Shown: positions 8,657-16,690 of the stretch, piece after piece
Position numbering within the stretch: position 1 is the first letter of the stretch
Layout: the number at the start of each line of letters is the position of its first letter
Source of the DNA: Microbulbifer harenosus
GTDB taxonomy: Bacteria; Pseudomonadota; Gammaproteobacteria; Pseudomonadales; Cellvibrionaceae
Direction of reading: 5' to 3'
Assembly: GCF_005771435.1 (NCBI RefSeq)
Contig: NZ_VANI01000005.1
Span: forward strand, 1 to 64,000
DNA length: 64,000 nt
Notes under the pieces: generated by a model
Told to the model about the DNA's origin: nothing
The model's input: the letters and a program-made list of their open reading frames with translations, nothing else
Database searches by the model: none
Made by a program: the position numbers and the translations under genes

Positions 8657-9673
8657 TTATGGATAGAAGCGCGGCTCCGCTTCAAGGGTGACGCCAAACT
8701 TCTGTTGGACGTCCCTGGCAATGTCTTCCGCCAGGGCGACCACCTGGCGGCCGCAGCAATGCCCCGGGTTGACCAGCACCAGCGCCTGACGATCATGCAC
8801 GCCCACCCCGTCTCGCCGGAAACCTCGCCATCCGGCCTGGTCTATCAGCCAACCCGCGGCGAGCTTCCAGTGTTCGCCCGCAGCAAAAGCCACCAACTGC
8901 GGGTGCTGCGCCTTCAACCGGGCGTATTGCGAGCCATTCACCAGGGGGTTTTTGAAAAAACTGCCGGCGTTGGGAATTTCCACTGGATTGGGGAGTTTGC
9001 TGTTGCGAATGTCGATTACCGCTCCAGCCACCTGGCTGGGAGTCAGTGAATCTACCGCCAGACCACGCTCCTCGAAGTACTGTTGCAGAGCGGGATAAGA
9101 CGCCTGTGGCCGCCACTCTGCCCGCAGTTTGAGTACGACTTCACAAATCAAGTAGCGGTCTTTGCCGGCATTTTTGAACAGGCTGTCGCGGTAGCCAAAC
9201 TGGCACTCTTCGGCACTGAACGTAACCAGGTTTCCACTGGCGACTTCCATGGCGGTCAGCTGTTCAAAGCTGTCTTTGAGCTCAACCCCGTAGGCGCCGA
9301 TATTCTGGATAGGCGCCGCACCGATATTGCCCGGAATCAGGGCCAGGTTCTCAAGCCCGCCATAACCCGACTCAACACTGCGCATGACCAGTTGGTGCCA
9401 GTTCTCCCCGGCCGCGGCGCGAATCCGCACACCGTCGGACAGAGATTCAAAACTCAGGCCCTGCAGGCCAATATGCAATGCCAGACCGGGAAAGTCCCCG
9501 GTTAGCACAATATTACTACCGCCGCCGAGAGGGAGTATTGGGAGCTGTTGCTCCTGCGCAAATGACAAGGCTTCACGCAGCTCTTCGAGCGTCGTCGCTG
9601 CGCAAAAATATCTCGCCCGCGCGGCGATGGTCATGGTGTTGAAAGGCTGTAAATCAACGTCAGGCTGAATCAT
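8657..9673 (-). CDS. murB: UDP-N-acetylenolpyruvoylglucosamine reductase
   Basis: MurB reduces UDP-GlcNAc-enolpyruvate to UDP-MurNAc with NADPH and FAD, the second committed step of peptidoglycan precursor synthesis in the cytoplasm. At 338 residues it matches the type I (E. coli-like) enzyme. The FAD-binding part includes LPLGGGSNIVL, LENLALIPGNIGAAPIQNIGAYG and FGYRDSLFK. The catalytic serine lies in NAGSFFKNP, and the last motif is EAEPRF. It is the last gene of the comEC-exbBD-msbA-lpxK-kdsB cluster, 67 bases after kdsB. In pseudomonads a small phosphatase gene usually sits between kdsB and murB; it is absent here. Confidence 0.95.
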   Translation of the reverse strand: MIQPDVDLQPFNTMTIAARARYFCAATTLEELREALSFAQEQQLPILPLGGGSNIVLTGDFPGLALHIGLQGLSFESLSDGVRIRAAAGENWHQLVMRSVESGYGGLENLALIPGNIGAAPIQNIGAYGVELKDSFEQLTAMEVASGNLVTFSAEECQFGYRDSLFKNAGKDRYLICEVVLKLRAEWRPQASYPALQQYFEERGLAVDSLTPSQVAGAVIDIRNSKLPNPVEIPNAGSFFKNPLVNGSQYARLKAQHPQLVAFAAGEHWKLAAGWLIDQAGWRGFRRDGVGVHDRQALVLVNPGHCCGRQVVALAEDIARDVQQKFGVTLEAEPRFYP

Positions 9674-9740
9674 GAAATACCGGTGCTACGGCACTCCGCA
9701 GGCAGGAGCGCATGACACCTCCCTGCAAATGCCTCAATTG

Positions 9741-10517
9741 TTATGCAAAATGCGCACGCATCCGCTCGAGATCCTGTTCCGTATCCACCCCACCCGGAAC
9801 TTCGTCGCAGGCATCTGCCACATGGATGGCGTGGCCGTTGTACAGGAAACGGAGCTGTTCCAGCGCCTCAAATTGCTCTATGGGTGCTACAGGCCAGGTG
9901 ACAAACTGATTCAGCAGGCCTGCACGGTAAGCATAGATGCCAATATGGCGGCGCGGGTTCAACCCTTCCGGCAGAAGATTGCGCTCGCTGGCGAAAGCAT
10001 CCCGCGGCCAGGGAATCGGGGCGCGGGAAAAGTAGCGGGCCAGGCCGGTGCACTCCGCCACCACCTTGACGATATTCGGGTTGAGAAAGTCTTCACAGGA
10101 GGTGATGGGTTCCGCCAGCGTCGCAACACCGGCAGTCTTGTTAATGGCGAGATTTTGCGCCACTTGGTTGATGACTGCCGGAGGGATCAATGGCTCATCC
10201 CCCTGGACATTGACCAGAATCCGGTCCGCAGATACGCCGATCCGGGTAGCCACCTCCTGAAGACGATCGGTACCGGAGGGGTGGTCGGCGCGGGTCATGC
10301 ACACCTCGCCGCCAAACCCTTGCACCAGGTCCGCCACGCGGACATCGTCGGTGGCGACAATGACCCGTTCCGCGGCACTCGCCCGCGCGCGCTCGTACAC
10401 CCGCTGCACCATCGTTTTGCCGGCAATATCGGCCAGCGGCTTACCCGGCAAGCGACTGGAGCCATAACGGGCCGGAATGATCACGTCGAAAGAAAACGAA
10501 GCACTCTGCTCTCTCAT
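9741..10517 (-). CDS. kdsB: 3-deoxy-manno-octulosonate cytidylyltransferase
   Basis: KdsB activates Kdo with CTP to CMP-Kdo, the sugar donor for the inner core of lipopolysaccharide. The 258 residues begin with the nucleotide-binding loop [19 protein letters not shown] and contain [10 protein letters not shown], the substrate motif [25 protein letters not shown] and [12 protein letters not shown], all typical of the family. Its start overlaps the lpxK stop by 4 bases (ATGA), so the two are probably translationally coupled. The small YcaR/Trm112-type gene often found between lpxK and kdsB is not present. Confidence 0.96.
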   Translation of the reverse strand: MREQSASFSFDVIIPARYGSSRLPGKPLADIAGKTMVQRVYERARASAAERVIVATDDVRVADLVQGFGGEVCMTRADHPSGTDRLQEVATRIGVSADRILVNVQGDEPLIPPAVINQVAQNLAINKTAGVATLAEPITSCEDFLNPNIVKVVAECTGLARYFSRAPIPWPRDAFASERNLLPEGLNPRRHIGIYAYRAGLLNQFVTWPVAPIEQFEALEQLRFLYNGHAIHVADACDEVPGGVDTEQDLERMRAHFA

Positions 10518-11545
10518 GCGGACTTGAAGCTCTCAAGGTGTTGGTGAATGCGCTGGTAGAAAAGGTCCGGCAGCTGTGCCGTCGCCTCCATGGCCCACCA
10601 GTGGCTCTGCCAAAAATCGCGGCATTTCACCGCGTCTTTCATGGTCATGATCACCGGCGTAATGCCATCCAGCTGTAGTTCCTGCTGGCTGAACTGATGG
10701 TGATCGGGAAACGCCATCTCCATCACCGTATAACCCAGCTGGCGCAGTGAATTGAAAAAACGCTGCGGGTTGCCGATAGCCGCCACCCCGTGACACGGGC
10801 CTAGGTCCGGCCCGGATTCCAGCTTCAGCGTAGAGGTCTGATCGAGGTTGAACTGGTGCCAGCGGGACGGCACCAGCTCCATCGTAAAGTCGATCATCTC
10901 GCCACACTGGGACAATACCGACTCGGAGGGCTCGCCATTCACAATCACCATGTCGACTTCCTTCAGCCGTCCAGGCGGTTCGCGCAGCGGCCCCCGTGGT
11001 AGCAAGTGCCCGTTACCGAGGCCTCGCAGACCGTCGATCACGCAGACTTCAAGGCTGCGCCAAAGGCCGTAGTGCTGAAGGCCGTCGTCGGAAAGAATCA
11101 CGTCGCAACCATGCTCCGCAATCAATGCCTCGGCGGCCTCCATCCGCTTGGGGGAAACCATGACCGGAAGCCCGGTCATCAGGTGCAGCATCAGTGGTTC
11201 GTCGCCGGATTCCAGGGGGTGGGACTGCGCAGTGACATTGTAGGGATAGTGCCTGGCGCGGCCGCCGTATCCGCGGCTGATAATCCCGGGCTTGTGCCCG
11301 CGCTCCTGCAGCCAGCGCCCCAGCTCTGCGACCAGCGGCGTCTTGCCAACGCCTCCGACAGTAATATTGCCCACCACAATCACCGGCACTGGCAGTGGAG
11401 CGGGCTGATTGCGCTGTCTGCGCCAGCGGCTGCCGTGGCGGAATACCATTTCCAATGGTGCCAACAGCGGCAGATGTGACGCGGGCCCATGCCCGCTGTC
11501 GGCGGCGGGATACCAGCATTTGTTCAACCAGTCTTCCAGCGACAT
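10514..11545 (-). CDS. lpxK: Tetraacyldisaccharide 4'-kinase (lipid A 4'-kinase)
   Basis: LpxK phosphorylates the 4' position of the lipid A disaccharide at the inner-membrane face. The P-loop is [13 protein letters not shown], followed by ISRGYGG and [11 protein letters not shown], as in the family. The start at 11545 ([12 protein letters not shown]) is favoured because a hydrophobic or amphipathic N-terminal helix of this kind begins LpxK proteins; ATG at 11557 would add four residues. At 343 residues the size is normal. It lies between msbA and kdsB, so lipid A phosphorylation, export and Kdo activation are expressed together. Confidence 0.95.
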   Translation of the reverse strand: MSLEDWLNKCWYPAADSGHGPASHLPLLAPLEMVFRHGSRWRRQRNQPAPLPVPVIVVGNITVGGVGKTPLVAELGRWLQERGHKPGIISRGYGGRARHYPYNVTAQSHPLESGDEPLMLHLMTGLPVMVSPKRMEAAEALIAEHGCDVILSDDGLQHYGLWRSLEVCVIDGLRGLGNGHLLPRGPLREPPGRLKEVDMVIVNGEPSESVLSQCGEMIDFTMELVPSRWHQFNLDQTSTLKLESGPDLGPCHGVAAIGNPQRFFNSLRQLGYTVMEMAFPDHHQFSQQELQLDGITPVIMTMKDAVKCRDFWQSHWWAMEATAQLPDLFYQRIHQHLESFKSA

Positions 11546-11646
11546 TGCGCCCTGCACTCCTTTTCGTTTGTCCCTGCGTTGTCATCCAGGCTTGATCAAC
11601 ACCGGCTGCGGTCTGTTAAGCCCAGCAAGCCCACTTCTGGCTTACA

Positions 11647-13482
11647 TCAACCAATATCGCTGGTCTGCTGCTGCAATAACAGCGCGTAGCGCCCGCCCTT
11701 CGCCAGCAGCTCGCTGTGGGTACCGCTCTCAACAATACGCCCCTGGTCCATTACCAGGATTCGATCAGCGTTCTCTATAGTGCTGAGGCGGTGCGCAATG
11801 ACAAAGGTCGTGCGGTTTTTCATCACCTCGGCCAACGCGGCCTGGATGTGGCGCTCCGATGCGTTATCCAACGCGGACGTGGCCTCATCCAGAACCAGAA
11901 CTGGCGAATCTTTCAGCAGTGCGCGAGCAATGGCCAGACGCTGGCGCTGACCACCAGACAAAATCTGTGCGTTATCACCGAGAACTGTCTGCACTCCCTG
12001 CGGTAGCTCTTCAATGAAGTCGCGCGCGTGCGCAAGGTCAATCGCGCGCTGTACTTCTTCCTCAGGCTTGCCTTCCAGCTCACCGTAGGCGATGTTCCGA
12101 TACACCGTATCGTTGAACAGCACAATATTCTGGGACACCAGGCTGATCTGTTCGCGCAGTGTCGTAACCGGCACCTGGGTGATGTCGACGCCATCCAACA
12201 GAATCCGCCCCGATGTCGGCTCGTAAAAACGGGATAACAGGCTAACCAGCGTGCTCTTGCCAGAACCCGATGCGCCCACCAGCGCAACCGTCTGCCCCGC
12301 CTGCACATGGAAATCGATGTCACTCAAGACTGCCGGACCGCCCTCGTTGTAGCAGAAACCGAGGTGTTCGAATGCCACAGCTCCGGTGACTGGGCTCGGC
12401 AGCCGCAGGGTACCGCCGAGCGGTTCCTTGGGCGCATCGAACACCTCGAAAATACTTTCCGCCGCCGCAATGCCTTTCTGGATCTCCGCGTAAACCTCAG
12501 ACAGGTTGCGAATAGGTTTGGCCAGGGAGGCCGCGGCACCGATGTAGGACGCAAACACGCCCGGAGTCATGGATTCCACCATGCCCGGCGCCAGCGCAAA
12601 CCATACAAGCACCGCCGTCGCCAGCCCCACCATGATCTGGATTACCGACACACTGGCATTGTCCGCCACCACCAGCTTCATGAACTGTTGGCGGTTGGCG
12701 TTACTGGCAGCCTGGAAGCGGGCATTTTCATACTTGCGCCCGCCGTACATGCGCACCACTTCGTAGCCGTTAATGGCCTCCTGGGTAACGTGGGTCACGT
12801 CGCCCATGGTGTTCTGGATGCGGTGGCTCAACTTGCGGAATCGCTTGCCGACCACACTGACAATGGCGGCAATAATGGGCACGAAAAGGAAAAAGGTCAG
12901 TGTCAGCTTCCAATTCACCATCAACAGGTACGTCAGCAGACCGATGGAGGTAAATGAAGAGCGGATAATCACCTTCAGGGATTTGGTGATGGAGTTAGTA
13001 ACCTGCTCAACGTTGTACGCCACCTTGGAGATCAGGTAGGCCCCGGTGTAACGGTCAAAATAAGCACTGGGCAACTGGCCGATATGCTCGAACAACTCGG
13101 TGCGCAATTGGTGAATTACCGCCCGCGCCACATAGGCGAGGCCGTAACTGCCGACGAAATTGCCGACAGCGCGCAGGCCAATGATGATGACCATGACCAG
13201 CGGCACCAGCCAGCGCGCCGTCTCTTGCGGCATAATCCCGCCGGGAAAAAATCTCGCCACATACTGCGACAGGAAACCCCGCCCCTGCTCTATCCCGACA
13301 CCAACCGCATCCAGCAGCAGTTCGGTAACCGCAATGAGCATAACCTCCATACTGGAGAACAGCATGAAACCAAACACCGCTATCACAAACAGCGGCCACT
13401 GGGGAATGGCGTAGGAGAGAAGGCGACGGTAAGTCTGGGCACCCTGCTGTGGCTTCAACGGGGGCTGAGAGGATTTTTCCAT
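11647..13482 (-). CDS. msbA: Lipid A export ATP-binding/permease protein
   Basis: MsbA is the homodimeric ABC transporter that flips lipid A-core across the inner membrane. The N-terminal half carries six membrane helices (about residues 30-310). The ATPase domain has Walker A GASGSGKST, signature LSGGQRQR and Walker B VLVLDEATSALD, with the switch His in VIAHRLST. The chosen start (13482, MEKSSQPPLKPQ) gives 611 residues, close to the usual length of about 580-600; a further ATG at 13515 adds 11 residues. It is followed by lpxK 101 bases downstream and preceded by exbD. Confidence 0.95.
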   Translation of the reverse strand: MEKSSQPPLKPQQGAQTYRRLLSYAIPQWPLFVIAVFGFMLFSSMEVMLIAVTELLLDAVGVGIEQGRGFLSQYVARFFPGGIMPQETARWLVPLVMVIIIGLRAVGNFVGSYGLAYVARAVIHQLRTELFEHIGQLPSAYFDRYTGAYLISKVAYNVEQVTNSITKSLKVIIRSSFTSIGLLTYLLMVNWKLTLTFFLFVPIIAAIVSVVGKRFRKLSHRIQNTMGDVTHVTQEAINGYEVVRMYGGRKYENARFQAASNANRQQFMKLVVADNASVSVIQIMVGLATAVLVWFALAPGMVESMTPGVFASYIGAAASLAKPIRNLSEVYAEIQKGIAAAESIFEVFDAPKEPLGGTLRLPSPVTGAVAFEHLGFCYNEGGPAVLSDIDFHVQAGQTVALVGASGSGKSTLVSLLSRFYEPTSGRILLDGVDITQVPVTTLREQISLVSQNIVLFNDTVYRNIAYGELEGKPEEEVQRAIDLAHARDFIEELPQGVQTVLGDNAQILSGGQRQRLAIARALLKDSPVLVLDEATSALDNASERHIQAALAEVMKNRTTFVIAHRLSTIENADRILVMDQGRIVESGTHSELLAKGGRYALLLQQQTSDIG

Positions 13483-13591
13483 ATAACTCTTGGCAGCGTG
13501 TTTTCCGCATTTCACCGGCTACCGGCCCAAAGCACAGCAGCCGGCGAACGGGCGCGACGGTTAGCGCGCCCGGCGTTCAACACTTTATAGA

Positions 13592-14011
13592 TTACTGTTC
13601 GTCCGGCTGCCGCGTGGTGATGCTGAGATGGACAAATCCCAGCTGGCCGGCGGCATCCATGGCACGAACCACCGCCTGGTGTTCTGCGGTGGCATCCGCG
13701 GTAATGATCAGCGGGCGATTGTACTCGCCACCGGACACTTCCGACAGTGCAGATTTGAGCGTCACCAATTTCTTATTGATGAGCGCCCGCCCATCCACAG
13801 AGTAGGAGCCGTCCGCATTGATCAGAATTTCAATCGTCGATGGAGGGCTCTCTACCTGAGGCCCTGCGGCCTCCGGCAGATTCAGTTGCAAATGGCTCTC
13901 TTTGGTAAAGGTGGTAGACACCATGAAGAAGATCAACAGCAGGAATACCACATCGATCAGTGGCGTGAGGTTGACCCCCTCCTGCTCGGTACTCTGGCGG
14001 CGGAATTGCAT
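13592..14011 (-). CDS. exbD: ExbD/TolR-family biopolymer transport protein
   Basis: A 139-residue single-pass membrane protein that, with ExbB, converts proton motive force into mechanical work across the periplasm. The membrane segment is preceded by NLTPLIDVVFLLLIFFMV, which contains the conserved proton-carrying Asp. The rest is periplasmic (TKESHLQLNLPEA, then INADGSYSVDG). It follows exbB after 29 bases. The pair occupies the same place in pseudomonads, between comEC and lpxK. The partner (TonB, TolA or a dedicated protein) is not encoded in the window. Confidence 0.93.
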   Translation of the reverse strand: MQFRRQSTEQEGVNLTPLIDVVFLLLIFFMVSTTFTKESHLQLNLPEAAGPQVESPPSTIEILINADGSYSVDGRALINKKLVTLKSALSEVSGGEYNRPLIITADATAEHQAVVRAMDAAGQLGFVHLSITTRQPDEQ

Positions 14012-14040
14012 CGTGCGCTCCTGATGGTTCGGCCAAGCGC

Positions 14041-14664
14041 TCAGGCTGCAGCTTCGACGCGGCGGTCGCTGTGCAGCGCATCCACCAGTTTTACGGCTTC
14101 CTGCTCCATGGTGACGACAATGGAATCCACCCGACGCTGGAAATAGCGGTGCGCCATCAGCGCCGGAATCGCAACGCTCAGGCCCGCGGCAGTGGTGATC
14201 AGTGCCTGGGAAATACCTCCCGCAAGCACCCCGGCGTTACCGGTCCCCTCCAGCATGATCGCCGTAAATACCTGGATCATCCCCACCACAGTGCCCAGCA
14301 GGCCGATCAGCGGTGCAACCGCGGCGATGGTGCCCAGCACGTTTAGGAAGCGCTCCAACTCGTGCACCACCTGGCTGGCGGCCTCTTCGATACTGTCTTT
14401 CATGACCTCGCGGCCATGTTTGGAGTTGGACAGGCCCGCAGCAAAAATGCGTCCCAGAGGACTGGAATCCCGCAGTTCACGGATTTTGTCTGTGGTTAAC
14501 TGATTGTTTTTCAGGCTGTTCCAGACGTCGCCCAATAGCGCCCGCGGAGCGATCTTGCGCTCATTCAGCGTCCACAGACGCTCGATAAAAATGGCGATAA
14601 CAGCCACGGAACAGAGCAGGATTGGCAGCATCAACCAGCCGCCGGATTTTATTATTTCTAACAC
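14041..14664 (-). CDS. exbB: MotA/TolQ/ExbB-family proton channel protein
   Basis: A 207-residue inner-membrane protein with three membrane helices. The first lies near residues 10-28 (GGWLMLPILLCSVAVIAIFI). The other two surround the TolQ/ExbB core with LNVLGTIAAVAPLIGLLGTVVGMI and GGISQALITTAAGLSVAIPAL. It forms a stator-like complex with the downstream ExbD. It is the first gene of the exbB-exbD-msbA-lpxK-kdsB-murB run. A promoter is expected in the 250-base gap upstream, which also carries the terminator of the preceding gene. Confidence 0.93.
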   Translation of the reverse strand: MLEIIKSGGWLMLPILLCSVAVIAIFIERLWTLNERKIAPRALLGDVWNSLKNNQLTTDKIRELRDSSPLGRIFAAGLSNSKHGREVMKDSIEEAASQVVHELERFLNVLGTIAAVAPLIGLLGTVVGMIQVFTAIMLEGTGNAGVLAGGISQALITTAAGLSVAIPALMAHRYFQRRVDSIVVTMEQEAVKLVDALHSDRRVEAAA

Positions 14665-14870
14665 TTTTTCAATGCCCCAAAACAGCGGAACGGAATCTGT
14701 TTAGTTACTGGCCAATTGGCCTTCAGCTCAAGGCAGAGACTCTACCACAGGTATCAGCCATGGCTAAGCGCTGCCAGGGCATGTTTTTCATCCATGTGAA
14801 CGGGACTACATATCAGGTCCCTTTGTCGAAGTGCGCCTCTGCTGACCAATCAGGCGAGACGCTAGACACA

Positions 14871-14895
14871 TAAAAAAGCCGCCCGAAGGCGGCTT
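14871..14895 (-). terminator. Intrinsic terminator after the gene at 14922-15680
   Basis: A perfect 8-bp stem (14876-14883 with 14888-14895) has a CGAA loop and, on the minus strand, is followed by a run of six T. It lies 27 bases after the stop of the charged exported protein and separates that transcript from exbB. Confidence 0.85.
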
Positions 14896-14921
14896 ACAAC
14901 AAGCAACTCAGTGGAGCTATT

Positions 14922-15680
14922 TTACTTTCCGGGACGCTCTGGGCGCTGTGGCTTTTCCGGGCGCTCGGCTTTTTCGACACGCTCCGGTTTCACTGGGCGC
15001 TCGACTTTGGCCACACGCTCAACCTTGGGACCGCGTTCAATCGTGCTCTTGCCGTGTTTTTCAGCACGAGCGTCGGCACGCATGGTCCTTTTCGCGTCTA
15101 CACTCGCCACTTGATCCATTTTTTCCGGACGGTTGGAGCGGATGCCACTGATCACTTCACCAAGATTTACACCAAGATCCTTGGCAATCTGCCCCCACCC
15201 CATGCCTTCTATCTGGCGCATTCGCAGCACTTCGTTCAGGGACTCATCAGCGGTCAGGCCCACCTCCCCTTCCAATGCAGCCGCGGCGGACGCCGCAGCC
15301 AGTTCTTCGGCAAGCGCCATGGTAATCAGCACATTGCCGTAGCCCATGCCGACATGATCTTCCGCGCCGTCTTCCAGCTCAGGGAGTTCTCCGGTCTCAG
15401 TCTCAGCGCCCTCAGGCACCGTTTCCTCTGTGCTCTCAGGCAGCGGCTCGACATAGTGGATGCTGCCGTCGCGCAAGCCCGCAACCACGGATTTTGAGTA
15501 TTCTTCGCCGCCAAAGAAATCGTTGAAATAGCCAGCAATCTGATCACCCGGAACGCTGTTCGCCATTTCCACGACTTCTGTATCCGCCGAAGGGACATCA
15601 TCGTCCGACCACGCCAATGGCACACTCACAATTCCCATCAACGCTGCCGCGATAGCCGTGGATTTGAATGGAATCCTCAT
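14922..15680 (-). CDS. Exported protein with acidic middle and basic Lys-Pro-Glu-Arg tail, function unknown
   Basis: A 252-residue protein with a signal peptide (MRIPFKSTAIAAALMGIVSV, cleavage near LAWS-DDD). An acidic stretch (about residues 75-110) is followed by an alanine-rich helix (LAEELAAASAAAALEGE) and a conserved-looking motif MGWGQIAKDLGVNLGEVISG near residue 160. The C-terminal 60 residues are strongly basic with repeated KVERP, KPERV and EKPQRPERP units. Such a tail could bind acidic polymers or the cell surface. No family name can be assigned. It is 35 bases downstream of the outer-membrane protein gene, so they likely form an operon inserted between comEC and exbB. A strong terminator follows. 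Confidence 0.75.
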   Translation of the reverse strand: MRIPFKSTAIAAALMGIVSVPLAWSDDDVPSADTEVVEMANSVPGDQIAGYFNDFFGGEEYSKSVVAGLRDGSIHYVEPLPESTEETVPEGAETETGELPELEDGAEDHVGMGYGNVLITMALAEELAAASAAAALEGEVGLTADESLNEVLRMRQIEGMGWGQIAKDLGVNLGEVISGIRSNRPEKMDQVASVDAKRTMRADARAEKHGKSTIERGPKVERVAKVERPVKPERVEKAERPEKPQRPERPGK

Positions 15681-15715
15681 CGCCGTTTCTCCTGTTAACT
15701 ATTCGGTTGAACAAA

Positions 15716-16534
15716 TCAATTTTCGGGGCGATAGCTTATCTGTACGCCAAATCCCTGATCTGGGCTGCCGTCGGAAAGTCCGAGATACGCGTACAGCATT
15801 CCGCTCCACTGGTTATCCAGCCTGTGGCTGAAGTAGCCAAAAATTTCGGTTTGCGCATCGGCACTGTCTGTCGCCGCCTGCTGGTAATCAAGTGACGCGC
15901 CGATACTGGATGTATCACTGAGGCGGTAACCACTACCTACAGAGGTATACCAGACGTTGCGCAGCTCGACTTCCGACAAGTCGCCCTTGAATTTTCTGGC
16001 GAGGGTCATGAAAGGGGTGTACGGGCCGATGGACGTAAAGAGTTCTGCCTGTAACGTGTAATCGGCCTGCCCGGTGCCGAGACCTTTATCCTCATCCGCC
16101 AGAGGCACTTTGTACTTGGCTGACAGATCCATGAAGTACTGCCCACCTAGGGGGTCGAGACTGTAGCTGCCTGTCAACCACAGATCGCCCAGCCCGGACT
16201 CCTCGATCATTACAATTTCGTCATCATTTTGGTTCCCTCCGTTGCCGCGACCATTGCCATTGCCCAGAACAATTCCGCCATCGCCACCGGGAATCACACC
16301 ACCGGGCCCCTCTACCTGGGTCCAGGGAAGGGATGCCTTGAAGGTCCAACGATTATCGGGAGAAAAGCTCGCGGTGAACGGCATGGAAGTAATGTCAGTG
16401 TCGGCGACATCTCCGTAGTCACCACTGCTGACATCCGTACCCAGGGAATATTTCCAGTCCCCGGCCACTGCCGTGCCCGCAGCTGAAAGACTCGCGGCCA
16501 GCAGTGCCGCGTTTAGGATGAAATTGGTTTTCAT
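15716..16534 (-). CDS. Outer-membrane beta-barrel-like protein of unknown substrate
   Basis: A 272-residue exported protein: signal peptide MKTNFILNAALLAASLSAAGTAVAG, then alternating short beta-strand-like segments (WKYSLGTDVSSGDYGD, WTFKASLPWTQVEG, YFMDLSAKYKVPLADEDKG) ending in FGVQISYRPEN. This pattern resembles transporter-like beta-barrels such as the phenol MetA-pathway OM family. A Gly/Asn-rich loop (about residues 85-105) may be surface-exposed. The start at 16534 begins the signal peptide; ATG at 16543 adds three residues. It lies between comEC and the charged exported protein, all on the same strand. Confidence 0.75.
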   Translation of the reverse strand: MKTNFILNAALLAASLSAAGTAVAGDWKYSLGTDVSSGDYGDVADTDITSMPFTASFSPDNRWTFKASLPWTQVEGPGGVIPGGDGGIVLGNGNGRGNGGNQNDDEIVMIEESGLGDLWLTGSYSLDPLGGQYFMDLSAKYKVPLADEDKGLGTGQADYTLQAELFTSIGPYTPFMTLARKFKGDLSEVELRNVWYTSVGSGYRLSDTSSIGASLDYQQAATDSADAQTEIFGYFSHRLDNQWSGMLYAYLGLSDGSPDQGFGVQISYRPEN

Positions 16535-16690
16535 GCAACTCACCAGTACCTCAGTTTGCTGAAATCTGTGGTGAAGCTAGCACCGTATGCGTGCTGAAAA
16601 CCTTGACCCAGCTCTCATCGCTCTACGTATTTGAGCGAACTTTTGGCCGGTGCGATGCGGTCGCCGATACCGGGCTGCGGCGGAACACAA

